A DNA stretch of 13,493 bases from Actinomycetota bacterium (GCA_005800465.1 SYFI01000070.1:1-13493), one strand, 5' to 3'. Shown: positions 1 to 6,909, numbered from the stretch's first letter. The notes: generated from the letters alone by a model not told the origin. Numbers and translations are program-made.

Positions 1-1
1 C

Positions 2-481
2 TCCGGCTACACGGCCAAGTTGGCCGGCACCGAGGTTGGCGTCACAGAACCGCAGACCACCTTCAGCACCTGCTTCGGCTCGCCGTTCCTGCCACAGAAG
101 CCCAACGTATACGCCGAGATGCTGGGTGAGCGCCTCGACAAGACCGGCGCGGTGGCCTATCTGGTGAACACCGGGTGGACCGGTGGCCAGTACGGAATCG
201 GTTCGCGCATGCCCATCAAGGCAACCCGCACCCTGGTGCGCGCCGCCATCAACGGCGAACTCGATAACGCCGAGACGCGTCAGGACCCGATCTTCGGCCT
301 GCATGTGCCGGTGAGCGTGCCGGGCGTGGACCCGAAGCTGCTCGACCCCATCCAGACCTGGCCGGACCCCGCGCAGTTCGACGAGACGGCCCGCAAGCTG
401 GCGGCCGCCTTCACGGAGAACTTCGCGCAGTACGAGTCGATGGTAAGCCCGGCCGTAGTGGCCGCGGGTCCGCTCGTCTAG
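2..481 (+). CDS. pckA: Phosphoenolpyruvate carboxykinase (ATP), C-terminal part
   Basis: The gene is cut by the window start; 159 C-terminal residues remain and read open from base 2 to a TAG stop. The segment begins SGYTAKLAGTE and continues through TEPQTTFSTCFGSPF, then AYLVNTGWTGG, then RMPIKATRTL and NGELDNAETRQDPIFGL. It ends VAAGPLV, closely following the C-terminal third of the ATP-dependent PEPCK family (E. coli Pck ends in a very similar way). The family decarboxylates and phosphorylates oxaloacetate to phosphoenolpyruvate using ATP, a cytosolic gluconeogenic step. The P-loop and metal site lie outside the window, so catalytic completeness cannot be judged. A strong hairpin with a T-tract follows the stop, so the gene probably ends its transcript here, convergent with the secreted FG-GAP gene. 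Confidence 0.95.
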   Translation, partial: SGYTAKLAGTEVGVTEPQTTFSTCFGSPFLPQKPNVYAEMLGERLDKTGAVAYLVNTGWTGGQYGIGSRMPIKATRTLVRAAINGELDNAETRQDPIFGLHVPVSVPGVDPKLLDPIQTWPDPAQFDETARKLAAAFTENFAQYESMVSPAVVAAGPLV

Positions 482-505
482 TACCGCACCCCATACCGCA
501 GTGCC

Positions 506-548
506 CACGGGGCCCGCATGCCACGCGCATGCGCGCCCCGTGTGTTTT
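506..548 (+). terminator. Intrinsic terminator after pckA
   Basis: Bases 506-513 (CACGGGGC) pair perfectly with 535-542 (GCCCCGTG). Inside, 515-520 (CGCATG) pairs with 528-533 (CATGCG) around a 7-nt loop, giving a long two-part stem. TGTTTT follows directly at 543-548. The T-tract lies on the plus-strand side only, so this should stop pckA transcription. The minus-strand side has no T-tract, so termination of the converging gene is uncertain. Confidence 0.75.
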
Positions 549-566
549 CAGAGGATCGCGGCGGGC

Positions 567-1574
567 CTACTTCACGCGCCTGGTCACCACCGACTGCGCC
601 ACGATGGTGCCGCTCTTCGCGCGTGCGGAAGTGGTGACAGTCCAGGTGCCCTTCGTCACACCAAGCCGGCGGGCAAAGGTGCGCTTGATCTTTTTCTCCT
701 TGCCAGTGGCTTTCACAGAGCACTTGGCGCACACAGCCTTCTTGCCCACAGCAATCGCTGACTGCCCGATACGAGTGGCAACTAAAGGCAGCGTGCCCCT
801 GGTTGTGCAGACGGTGCCCGTGCATGTCATGCGCACTTTGAGCGCTGCGGGCTGCGCGGCCGGGGTCGATGTGGGGGCCACCTCCACCGTGACCGACACC
901 GTCGTGCTGCCCGTGCCTGAGAGGTCGGTCATGGTCACGGTGGAGGTGGCAGTGGCTGCGTCGGTGGGTTTTCCGCTGATCACGCCGGTTGCGGCATCGA
1001 GGCTGAGCCCCGCCGGCAGGGCCGGGCTCACGCTGAAGCTGGCGATGCCAGTATGCCGCACGGTCGGGGTGAGGCTCGTGATCGGTGTTCCAACCGTCGC
1101 GGTAATCGCCCCCGGGTACGACACCGATGCGGTGCCGAAGCCGTAGATCACGTAACTGGATCCGGCGCCGCTCGGCGAGGAGGGGTCTGCGTAGAGCGCA
1201 CCCACGATCACGTCTGCCCGGCCGTCACCGTTGACGTCTCCTGCAGCGGCGACTGAGTAGCCGCTGAAGTCACTGGTAGCGGCGCCGTCGATGCGAAAGC
1301 CACTGGATCCAAGCGAGGCGAGATCGATATTCGATGGGGAGGCCGTGCCGTAGATCACGTAACTGGATCCGGCGCCGCTACGCGAGGAGGAGGCTCCGCC
1401 GTACGCACCCACGATCAACTCTGCCCGGCCGTCACCGTTAACGTCTCCTGCTGAGGCGACTGAGGAGCCGCTTCTGAATTCGCTGATAGGGAAAGTCGGC
1501 AAGACGTCGGCTCCAGTCAAGGTGACGTTTGCCTGGGTGAGCAGGTCGGCGGTGCCCTGCTGCTGGGGCAGCAC
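567..1574 (-). CDS. Secreted FG-GAP repeat / Ig-like domain protein (N-terminus disrupted)
   Basis: This is a 335-residue open frame from the only usable start, GTG at 1574, which falls after most of an apparent signal peptide (see 1575-1681). Two FG-GAP/integrin-alpha-type blades carry Ca-binding loops DVNGDGRAE (44-52) and DVNGDGRAD (113-121), each followed by SGAGSSYVIYG, at a spacing of 69 residues. A putative-Ig domain of the He_PIG type (ITATVGTPI to SVTVEV, about 157-232) has the typical LPAGLSLDAATGVISGKP. A Cys-containing basic tail (Cys 251, 256, 282, 285) ends in AQSVVTRRVK. FG-GAP propellers usually need about seven blades, so two suggest contraction or a partial fold. The role is unknown; an extracellular Ca-binding or adhesive protein is the likely class. 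The last 34 bp recur at the end of the neighbouring deacetylase gene. Confidence 0.75.
   Translation of the reverse strand: MLPQQQGTADLLTQANVTLTGADVLPTFPISEFRSGSSVASAGDVNGDGRAELIVGAYGGASSSRSGAGSSYVIYGTASPSNIDLASLGSSGFRIDGAATSDFSGYSVAAAGDVNGDGRADVIVGALYADPSSPSGAGSSYVIYGFGTASVSYPGAITATVGTPITSLTPTVRHTGIASFSVSPALPAGLSLDAATGVISGKPTDAATATSTVTMTDLSGTGSTTVSVTVEVAPTSTPAAQPAALKVRMTCTGTVCTTRGTLPLVATRIGQSAIAVGKKAVCAKCSVKATGKEKKIKRTFARRLGVTKGTWTVTTSARAKSGTIVAQSVVTRRVK
1141..1473 (-). repeat. Two 207-bp-spaced FG-GAP coding repeats
   Basis: The blade-coding segments starting at 1141 and 1348 are strongly alike at the DNA level. Bases 1140-1172 and 1347-1379 are identical over 33 bp, and further runs such as TCTGCCCGGCCGTCACCGTT recur. 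The 207-bp offset equals 69 codons, so gain or loss of a unit keeps the frame. This supports recent duplication or ongoing homogenisation of the propeller blades. Confidence 0.85.
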
Positions 1575-1681
1575 CCCGAGCCCGAGCGCAACGGCGCTCA
1601 GTGCCGCCAGGCATGCGCCAGCTGCGAGGGGCAGTCGAAGGTGGCGCCAGAGGACGGAGCGGGTCGTCAGGGGATCCTCAT
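1575..1681 (-). pseudogene. Frameshifted signal-peptide segment of the FG-GAP gene
   Basis: The frame of the FG-GAP protein stays open upstream of GTG 1574, back to a TAG at 1752-1754, but contains no ATG, GTG or TTG there. It nonetheless encodes a classic signal peptide: basic RSVLWRHLRLP, then hydrophobic LAAGACLAALSAVALGLGVL. An ATG at 1681-1679 (ATG AGG ATC CCC TGA) is one base out of register. One additional C in the four-base run (plus-strand G run 1670-1673) would join MRIPLTTRS to this segment and restore a full secreted precursor. This may be a real frameshift, a phase-variable tract or an assembly error; the sequence alone cannot decide. Confidence 0.6.
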
Positions 1682-1751
1682 GTGGAGTTCGGCATAGTTG
1701 ATACTGCGCACATGCGGGCAGATGCCGCCATGGGGAGGGTCTTGGGGCTCG

Positions 1752-1785
1752 CTACCTCACGCGCCTGGTCACCACCGACTGCGCC
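1752..1785 (-). repeat. 34-bp direct repeat shared by two gene ends
   Basis: Bases 1752-1785 match 567-600 at 33 of 34 positions (the mismatch is 1756 C versus 571 T) and diverge at once on the far side. Both copies encode AQSVVTRRV plus K or R and the TAG stop, in the same reading frame of two unrelated proteins. The copies are direct and 1185 bp apart, and flank the FG-GAP gene. Confidence 0.9.
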
Positions 1786-2678
1786 GCCGGCGAATAGCGC
1801 GCGAATGTGCGCACGGTTGTGAGATTGATGGCCACGGTGTCCTCGATACGGCGGCCATAGCCACCGGCCAGGCACACGGCCACCGGCACGCCTTGCTCAC
1901 GCATGGCGTCGCGCACCAGGCGATCGCGTTCGGCCAGTCCCCTCATGGTGATGGCCAGCCTGCCCATGCGGTCGTCCTCGTACGGGTCGGCACCGGCGAG
2001 GTAAAAGCAGATGTCGGGGCGGCCGCGCTCGAGGGCCACAGGCAACATGCGGGCGACGGTCTCGAGGTAGCGGTCGTCGCCCGTGCCGTCGGGCAGGTCC
2101 TCCTCCACGTCACCGGGCACGCGCCGGAATGGGTAGTTGGCGCCACCATTGATCGACATGCACGTTGCATTGGGGTCTGTCCCCAGCATCGAATGTGTGC
2201 CGTCGCCCTGGTGAACGTCGAGATCAACAACGAGCACGCGCGAGATGGTGCCGTCGGTGCGCAGGCGGCGGGTGGCAATCACCACGTCGTTGAACGAGCA
2301 GTAGCCCTTGGCCGCGTCAGAGAAGGCGTGGTGGGTACCGCCACCCAGGTTGATGGCCGCGCCGTCCTCGAGCGACGCACGTGCCGCCGCGATGGTGGCG
2401 CCTACGCTTCGACGCCCGCGCTCCACCAGCCCCGGCGACCAGGGCAAGCCGAAGGCCTTCAGTTCGCGCTCGCTCATGCAGCCGTTCTTCACGCGGTCTA
2501 CGTACAGCGGGTCGTGCACCAGCAGCAGATCGTCGTCGGTGGCCGCGTCGGCCTCGAGTACCTGCGCGATGCTCTGGGCCTCGATGGCCTCGCGCAGCAT
2601 GCGATACCTGCCCAGCGGAAACCTATGGCCCTCAGGTAGTTCGTAATGGAAGCGGTCGTGTGCGTACGCGCGCAGCAC
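1752..2678 (-). CDS. Histone deacetylase superfamily (AcuC/HDAC-like) amidohydrolase
   Basis: This is a 308-residue zinc amidohydrolase of the arginase/deacetylase fold. It shows GGGTHHAF (His116-His117 pair), YCSFNDVVIA (126-135), DLDVHQGDGT with zinc ligands Asp154 and His156, AGADPYEDD with zinc ligand Asp231, and AGGYG with catalytic Tyr274. The active site therefore looks complete. Family members remove acetyl groups from lysines or small acetylated amines; the substrate cannot be read here. The GTG start at 2678 lies 6 bp after the stop of the enoyl-CoA hydratase-like gene, with a weak TAGG ribosome site, so translation is probably coupled. The last 11 or so residues (AQSVVTRRVR) are not typical of the family and match the end of the downstream FG-GAP protein, suggesting capture of a foreign 3' end. 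Confidence 0.88.
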   Translation of the reverse strand: MLRAYAHDRFHYELPEGHRFPLGRYRMLREAIEAQSIAQVLEADAATDDDLLLVHDPLYVDRVKNGCMSERELKAFGLPWSPGLVERGRRSVGATIAAARASLEDGAAINLGGGTHHAFSDAAKGYCSFNDVVIATRRLRTDGTISRVLVVDLDVHQGDGTHSMLGTDPNATCMSINGGANYPFRRVPGDVEEDLPDGTGDDRYLETVARMLPVALERGRPDICFYLAGADPYEDDRMGRLAITMRGLAERDRLVRDAMREQGVPVAVCLAGGYGRRIEDTVAINLTTVRTFARYSPAAQSVVTRRVR

Positions 2679-2684
2679 GGGTGC

Positions 2685-3479
2685 CTACCGGCCGGCGAAG
2701 TCGGGGTCCCGCTTCTCGCGAAAGGCCGCGAGGCCCTCCTCGATGTCGGCGCTCTGGAATGCCCGTTGACGCCAGCGCTCGGCGATCTCGGCAGCCTCAG
2801 ACGGCGGTGCGTCGGTCTCGATGGCCTTGATGACGGCGCGCATGCCGGCGACGGCGATGGGACCGTTCCTACCGATCTCCATGGCGTCGGCGAAGGCGAG
2901 GTCACCGAGTTCGAGGCGATCGACCACGCGGTTGACCATGCCCATCTGCCGGGCGCGCTCGGCATCCACCGGGCGGCCGGTGAGGAAGAGTTCACGGGTG
3001 TTGGCTGCGCCGCAGGCATCAACGAAGCGGCGGATGCCCTCGGCCGCATACACCCAGCCCAGCCGGGCCGGTGGCATGCCAAACCGTGCTCCGCGTGATG
3101 CGATGCGCCAATCGGCGGCCATGGCGATCTCAAGTGCACCACCAAGGGCGTTGCCATTGAGGGCGCACACCACGGGCACCGGGCACCCCTCGACGGCGGC
3201 GGCGGCACGCCCGAGCAGGCGCTCGCCACTGCGCACTGCATCGGTGAGTGCGTCTCCATCGCGCACCTGCAGGTCAACGCCGCCGCTGAAGTTGCGGTCG
3301 CCGGCACCGGTGAGCACCACGGCGCGGGCATCGCCGAGGGCCTCGGGATCGAGCGCCTCGGCGAGCGCCTTCAGCATGGGATCGTCCAGGCTGTTGGCCC
3401 GGGCCTCATTGGCGATGGTCACCACCATCACGTCGCCATCGCGGTCGGTATCAATACGTCCTGCCGGAGAGTCAGCCAT
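2685..3479 (-). CDS. Enoyl-CoA hydratase/isomerase family protein
   Basis: This 264-residue crotonase-fold protein begins with ATG at 3479. Oxyanion-hole segments are FSGGVDL (64-70) and NGNALGGALEIAMAADWRIA (108-127), and the C-terminal EEGLAAFREKRDPDF is typical of the family. Glu117 matches the first catalytic Glu of enoyl-CoA hydratase (Glu144 in rat). The second site, normally QPE, reads MPP (135-137), so the second catalytic Glu is replaced by Pro137. Simple 2-enoyl-CoA hydration is therefore doubtful; an isomerase, hydrolase or decarboxylase activity on an acyl-CoA is possible. A TAGAGT hexamer 6 nt before the ATG suggests a leaderless transcript starting here, separate from the hydrolase 38 bp upstream. 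The deacetylase-like gene follows after 6 bp. Confidence 0.85.
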   Translation of the reverse strand: MADSPAGRIDTDRDGDVMVVTIANEARANSLDDPMLKALAEALDPEALGDARAVVLTGAGDRNFSGGVDLQVRDGDALTDAVRSGERLLGRAAAAVEGCPVPVVCALNGNALGGALEIAMAADWRIASRGARFGMPPARLGWVYAAEGIRRFVDACGAANTRELFLTGRPVDAERARQMGMVNRVVDRLELGDLAFADAMEIGRNGPIAVAGMRAVIKAIETDAPPSEAAEIAERWRQRAFQSADIEEGLAAFREKRDPDFAGR

Positions 3480-3485
3480 GCGGGT

Positions 3486-3491
3486 ACTCTA
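3486..3491 (-). promoter_or_regulatory. Putative -10 of a leaderless promoter (enoyl-CoA hydratase-like gene)
   Basis: On the minus strand TAGAGT (TAnnnT) is followed by ACCCGC and then the ATG at 3479. A start about 7 nt past the hexamer would fall on the A of ATG. No ribosome site precedes this ATG. I see no clear -35. Inferred from spacing only. Confidence 0.5.
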
Positions 3492-3517
3492 GGCGGTGCC
3501 CGGGTGGCCGGGGGTCG

Positions 3518-4411
3518 CTACGCGACGCGGGCGAGATGGGCGAGCAGGGCATCGGTCACCAACTCGGGTGCCTCCTGCTGTGCCCAGTGGCTCACGCCCG
3601 GGAGCATCACCACCTCAAGTGGGCCGGTGACCTTGGTGATTGACCGCTCAAGCAGCAGATCGCTCATGTAGGCGTCGTTGTCGGCCCATGCGATGGTGGT
3701 GGGCACGGTGATGGAGGGCATCTGCGGTGGTGGCTTCAGCCAGTTCTCAGGTGGGATGTTGGCCCGGTAGTACTCAAGCGCTGCGGTCATGGCGCCCGGA
3801 CGCATCAAGGCGTCCTTGAAGATACGGCGGTCGGCGGCCGGGAACGTGCCGGGTGCGGCGGTGTCGAACACGAACGCCTCGAGGTTGGCGGCGTCGTTGT
3901 TGAGCAGCCACTCCTCGGCGACCCCGGGGAACTGAAACAGCAGCATGTACCACGACTTCTGCTGCTGTTCGGGAACCTGGCGGCACTCGGCGCTCGCCAC
4001 CGGGTGAGGCGAGTTGAGGATGAACAACGAGCGCACTACCTGTGGCGCGAGCGCTGCGGTGGCCCAGGTGAGGCTGCCACCCCAGTCGTGGCCTACGAGG
4101 TGCGCTGATTCGAGATCGAGCGCACTGATGAGCCCGGTGACATCACCCACCAGATTGGGGAAGGCATATTCGGCGGTGCCCTGTGGGCGGTCGCTCTCGC
4201 CGTAGCCGCGCAGGTCGGGGACGATGGCACGGTAGCCAGCGGCGGCCAGTGCGGCGGCCTGAGTGCGCCATGAGTACCCGAGTTCGGGAAAGCCGTGCCA
4301 CAGGATGACCGGTAGGCCACCCGGCGGGCCCATCTGCTGCACCGACAACGCCACCCCACCAACGTGCACCCTCGAACGCGTGGCTGCGGGGATATCTCCG
4401 ATGGTGCCCAC
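3518..4411 (-). CDS. Alpha/beta hydrolase, epoxide-hydrolase-like
   Basis: Read from GTG 4411, this is a 297-residue alpha/beta hydrolase. It has HGFPE (39-43, oxyanion HGxP), DLRGYGESD (66-74), the nucleophile elbow GHDWGG (107-112, Asp109), a lid tyrosine pair in LEYYRANIP (212-220), an acid candidate in AWADNDAYM (Asp244 or Asp246) and His275 in SHWAQQEAP. An Asp nucleophile with HGxP and lid Tyr fits soluble epoxide hydrolases, though haloalkane dehalogenases share several features. The frame is open to 4462, but the GTG one base after the ligase stop is preferred because the extra residues overlap the ligase and look unconserved. A later GTG near 4368 is also possible. It is the third gene of the aminotransferase-ligase-hydrolase string. 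Confidence 0.85.
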   Translation of the reverse strand: MGTIGDIPAATRSRVHVGGVALSVQQMGPPGGLPVILWHGFPELGYSWRTQAAALAAAGYRAIVPDLRGYGESDRPQGTAEYAFPNLVGDVTGLISALDLESAHLVGHDWGGSLTWATAALAPQVVRSLFILNSPHPVASAECRQVPEQQQKSWYMLLFQFPGVAEEWLLNNDAANLEAFVFDTAAPGTFPAADRRIFKDALMRPGAMTAALEYYRANIPPENWLKPPPQMPSITVPTTIAWADNDAYMSDLLLERSITKVTGPLEVVMLPGVSHWAQQEAPELVTDALLAHLARVA

Positions 4412-4412
4412 C

Positions 4413-5354
4413 TCAGACGTCGAGCGCGGCCAGATCGAGCATGTCGGCCACCACGCGGTCAAACCCGACCCCGGCGACTTCGGCGGCCTTGGGCAGCAGA
4501 CTGGTGTCGGTCATGCCCGGAATGGTGTTGACCTCGAGCACCCAGAAGTGGCCCTCAGCATCAAGGATGAGATCGACGCGGGGGATGCCGCGGCACTCAA
4601 GCGCACGGGCGGCGGAAATGCTGATGGCGGCAGCCTCCTGCACCAGAGCGTCGTCGAGATCGCCCGGGGCCCGCAGCTCGCACTCGCCTGGGGTATAGCG
4701 GGCTTCGAAGTCGTAGAAGTCCCGGCCGATCGGGACGGCCTCGATAACCGGCAGGGCCCAGGGCTCGTCGGTCATGACCACCGACACGGCGAGTTCGCGC
4801 CCGGGGATGAGTCGCTCCACCAGCACCCGGTCGTCGTAGGCCATGGCGTTGAGGATGGCGCCACCCAGATCGCCGGGCTCGCGCACCATGGAGATGCCGC
4901 GGGCCGATCCCTGACGCGCCGGCTTGACGCACAGCGGAAGGCCAAGGCGCTTCTGAATCTCGGGCAGGGTGTCGGCAGCCCCCATCTTGCTGAAGGCCTC
5001 CTTGCCAAATGCATAGCCATCCGGCACTGGCACGTTGGCCTTGCGGAAGAGCGCCTTGCTCACCACTTTGTCCATGGCGCGCTCGCTGGCCAGTACACCC
5101 GAGCCCGTATACGGGATGCGGAGGATCTCGAGGATCTCCTGCACGGTGCCGTCCTCGCCGCCGCGGCCGTGGAGTGCAATGAAGGCCACGTCGGGGCGCT
5201 CGTCCCGCAGCACCCGGACCAGGTACTGGTCGGCGTCAACCGGGATGACGTGGTGGCCGAGGCGCGCGAGTGCCATCTCCACATTGGTGCCAGATCGGAG
5301 CGAGACCTCCCGCTCCAGCGACGAGCCGCCCTTGAGGACTGCGACCCGGCTCAC
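4413..5354 (-). CDS. ddl: D-alanine--D-alanine ligase
   Basis: This 313-residue ATP-grasp ligase makes D-Ala-D-Ala for peptidoglycan precursors in the cytosol. Motifs in order are KGGSSLEREVSL (8-19, Glu14 for the first D-Ala), ALHGRGGEDGTVQ (60-72), YTGSGVLASERAMDK (82-96), VKPARQGSARG (143-153), FYDFEARY (213-220), the metal residue Asp261, and EVNTIPGMT (274-282). The retained Tyr-containing FYDFEARY loop fits the D-Ala-D-Ala type and not the VanA-like D-Ala-D-Lac type. The length is normal. The GTG start overlaps the aminotransferase stop as GTGA, so translation is probably coupled. Ddl next to murein genes is usual, but none is visible here. Confidence 0.94.
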   Translation of the reverse strand: MSRVAVLKGGSSLEREVSLRSGTNVEMALARLGHHVIPVDADQYLVRVLRDERPDVAFIALHGRGGEDGTVQEILEILRIPYTGSGVLASERAMDKVVSKALFRKANVPVPDGYAFGKEAFSKMGAADTLPEIQKRLGLPLCVKPARQGSARGISMVREPGDLGGAILNAMAYDDRVLVERLIPGRELAVSVVMTDEPWALPVIEAVPIGRDFYDFEARYTPGECELRAPGDLDDALVQEAAAISISAARALECRGIPRVDLILDAEGHFWVLEVNTIPGMTDTSLLPKAAEVAGVGFDRVVADMLDLAALDV

Positions 5355-6670
5355 GACCGACCGGGGTTCAGGGCGTCGTGCAGCGAACAGAACTCGCTGA
5401 CCACCTCACCGAGGCGACCGATGCCCTCGGTGATGAGGCTCTCGGAAACGCCCGAGAAGTTGAGGCGCATCGATGAGCGGCCACGGCCGTCGAGGAACGC
5501 CGCCTCGCCGGGCACGAAGGCCACGTGGCGCTCAAGGGCGCGGGCCTGCAGGTGCTTGGTGTCGATGTAGTCGGGCAGCGTTGCCCATACGAACAGGCCG
5601 CCGCGCGGGCGGATCCACGAGGCGGTGCTGGGGAACCTGGCCTCAAGCGCCTGCAGCATGGTGTCGCGGCGACCACGGTAGATGCCGTTGAGGCGCGCCA
5701 CGTGGTCGCGGTAGTCGTTGCGCTTGAGGTACTCGGTGACGAACCGCTGGGTGAAGGTGGACGAGCACAGGTCAGCCGCCTGCTTACCCAGGTTCATCTT
5801 GCGCAGCACGGCGGGCGGGGCCACGACCCAGCCCACGCGGATGCCCGGGGCAAGGATCTTGGAGAACGTGGAGAGGTAGACCACCCAGCCGGCGCCGTCG
5901 TCGAGCTCGTACAGCGTGGGGAGCGGGTCGCCCTCGAAGCGGATCTGGCCGTACGGGTTGTCCTCGATGATGAGCAGCCCATTGGCGTGGGCGAACTCGA
6001 TGAGCCGCTGACGGCGCTCGAGCGACATGGTCACGCCCGCCGGATTCTGGAAGTTGGGGATGGTGTAGAGGATCTTGGGCGGGCGGCCATCGGCCACAAG
6101 GCGCGCGTGGGCCTCTTCCATCAGATCGATGCGCATGCCGTCGTCATCAAGCGGGATGTGTGTGACGTCGGCGCCGTATGCCGTGAAACACGGCACGGCC
6201 CCCGGATATGTGGGGCCCTCGGCAAGAACCGTGTCGCCGCGGTCAACGAACGTGCGGATGCTTAGGTCGATGGCCTGCTGGCCGCCCGAAGTGATCATGA
6301 TGTCCTCGACGCGAGCGTGCGCACCCTCCTCGGCCATGATGTTGACCACGTGCTCGCGAAGTTCGAGCATGCCATCGGTGGGCCCGTACTGCAGCGCAGA
6401 CGCCAGGTAGTCGCGGCCGAGGTCTGCGGCGATGTCGTCGTAGATCTCGCGCGGGAATACCTCGGTATCCGGAAGCCCACCGGCCAGCGAGATGATGTCC
6501 GCCCGCTCGGTGATGGCCATGAGGTCGCGCATGGCCGACGACATCGTGCCGGAGGCGAGCGCGGAGAACCGCGAGTCGTAACGCGCAGCATCGGCAGGGC
6601 CGACCAGCCGTGTCTGTGGCGGGAGCGGGGTCCCGGTGCCCGGGTTGTCGGTCAAGTCATTTGTGCTCAT
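5351..6670 (-). CDS. PLP-dependent aminotransferase, class I fold (2-aminoadipate / MocR-type branch)
   Basis: This 439-residue protein starts at ATG 6670; the longer open frame to 6790 runs through repeats and is not credible coding. It has SLAGGLPDTEVFP (61-73), YGPTDG (95-100), ITSGGQQAIDL (126-136), NFQNPAGVTMS (206-216), EDNPYGQIRFEG (236-247), STFSKILAPGIRVGW (267-281) with Schiff-base Lys271, and RLNFS (402-406) with the carboxylate-binding Arg. These are hallmarks of the aminotransferases related to LysN, ARO8 and the catalytic domain of MocR. No N-terminal GntR domain is present, so it is an enzyme and not a regulator. The substrate is unknown; 2-aminoadipate, aromatic or branched-chain amino acids are typical. 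It is first in the string, with ddl overlapping its stop. Confidence 0.9.
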   Translation of the reverse strand: MSTNDLTDNPGTGTPLPPQTRLVGPADAARYDSRFSALASGTMSSAMRDLMAITERADIISLAGGLPDTEVFPREIYDDIAADLGRDYLASALQYGPTDGMLELREHVVNIMAEEGAHARVEDIMITSGGQQAIDLSIRTFVDRGDTVLAEGPTYPGAVPCFTAYGADVTHIPLDDDGMRIDLMEEAHARLVADGRPPKILYTIPNFQNPAGVTMSLERRQRLIEFAHANGLLIIEDNPYGQIRFEGDPLPTLYELDDGAGWVVYLSTFSKILAPGIRVGWVVAPPAVLRKMNLGKQAADLCSSTFTQRFVTEYLKRNDYRDHVARLNGIYRGRRDTMLQALEARFPSTASWIRPRGGLFVWATLPDYIDTKHLQARALERHVAFVPGEAAFLDGRGRSSMRLNFSGVSESLITEGIGRLGEVVSEFCSLHDALNPGRS

Positions 6671-6909
6671 AAGAAGGGGTCGAAAGACCTCGCATGATGA
6701 TACGCCGCAAAGCGCCCTGCCCCTGCCGCGACGGCTTAGGAGACCAAGACCGACCCCCGGGGTCAGTCCCCGGGTGGGGTCAGTCCCCAAGTGGGGTCAG
6801 TCGCTGCGTCAAAACTGTGCCAGAGGAAAAGTTGGCACTTTCGTGCGGGTTTTCGGGGCCGCCCATGCGTTATCCCGGTACGACATTCAGCCCACAAGCG
6901 AGGTAGCAA
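6671..6909. other. Divergent intergenic region with REP-like array
   Basis: This 239-bp gap separates the minus-strand aminotransferase string from the plus-strand RAYT gene. It contains the 17-bp array at 6748-6809 and a small inverted repeat, GTGCCA (6817-6822) with TGGCAC (6833-6838) around 10 nt. A TATCAT hexamer on the minus strand (6702-6697) lies 26 nt before the aminotransferase ATG and is a -10 candidate. No protein-coding frame in the gap is convincing. Confidence 0.5.
6748..6809 (+). repeat. REP-like 17-bp array upstream of the RAYT gene
   Basis: Three direct 17-bp units occupy 6759-6775 (GGGGTCAGTCCCCGGGT), 6776-6792 (same with AAGT at the end) and 6793-6809 (degenerate after GGGGTCAGTC, reading GCTG). 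Each intact unit can fold as GGGG/CCCC around TCAGT. An inverted partial unit, GACCGACCCC at 6748-6757, faces the first direct unit across a single C, making a near-perfect palindrome of about 20 bp. The same unit recurs at 7513 and 13437. Confidence 0.85.

Noticed and set aside
2171..2186. TGGGGTCTGTCCCCA inside the deacetylase-like gene resembles a REP unit
   Set aside because: It is a single copy with a different loop and encodes MLGTDPNA at a place where the family normally has a similar sequence, so codon choice explains it.
1698..2639. Long plus-strand open frame opposite the deacetylase-like gene
   Set aside because: The minus strand encodes a protein with every zinc and catalytic motif; the plus-strand product is low-complexity, His/Arg/Gly-rich and matches no family, as expected for a GC-rich shadow.
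3499..3525. CCCGGGTGGCCGGGGGTCGCT near the hydrolase stop as a decayed REP unit
   Set aside because: It shares only GGGT and GGGGTC runs with the unit, lacks the CAGTCCCC half, and is expected by chance at this GC content.
4263..5570. A 435-codon plus-strand open frame opposite ddl
   Set aside because: It crosses three convincing minus-strand genes, has no recognisable motif, and exists because high GC suppresses stops.
6659..6695. Twelve-codon frame from ATG 6695 overlapping the aminotransferase start, as a leader peptide
   Set aside because: It has no ribosome site, no runs of regulatory codons and no attenuator-like hairpin; too short to support.
6671..6790. N-terminal extension of the aminotransferase to 6790
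   Set aside because: The extra 40 codons run through the repeat array, and ATG 6670 gives the normal family length.
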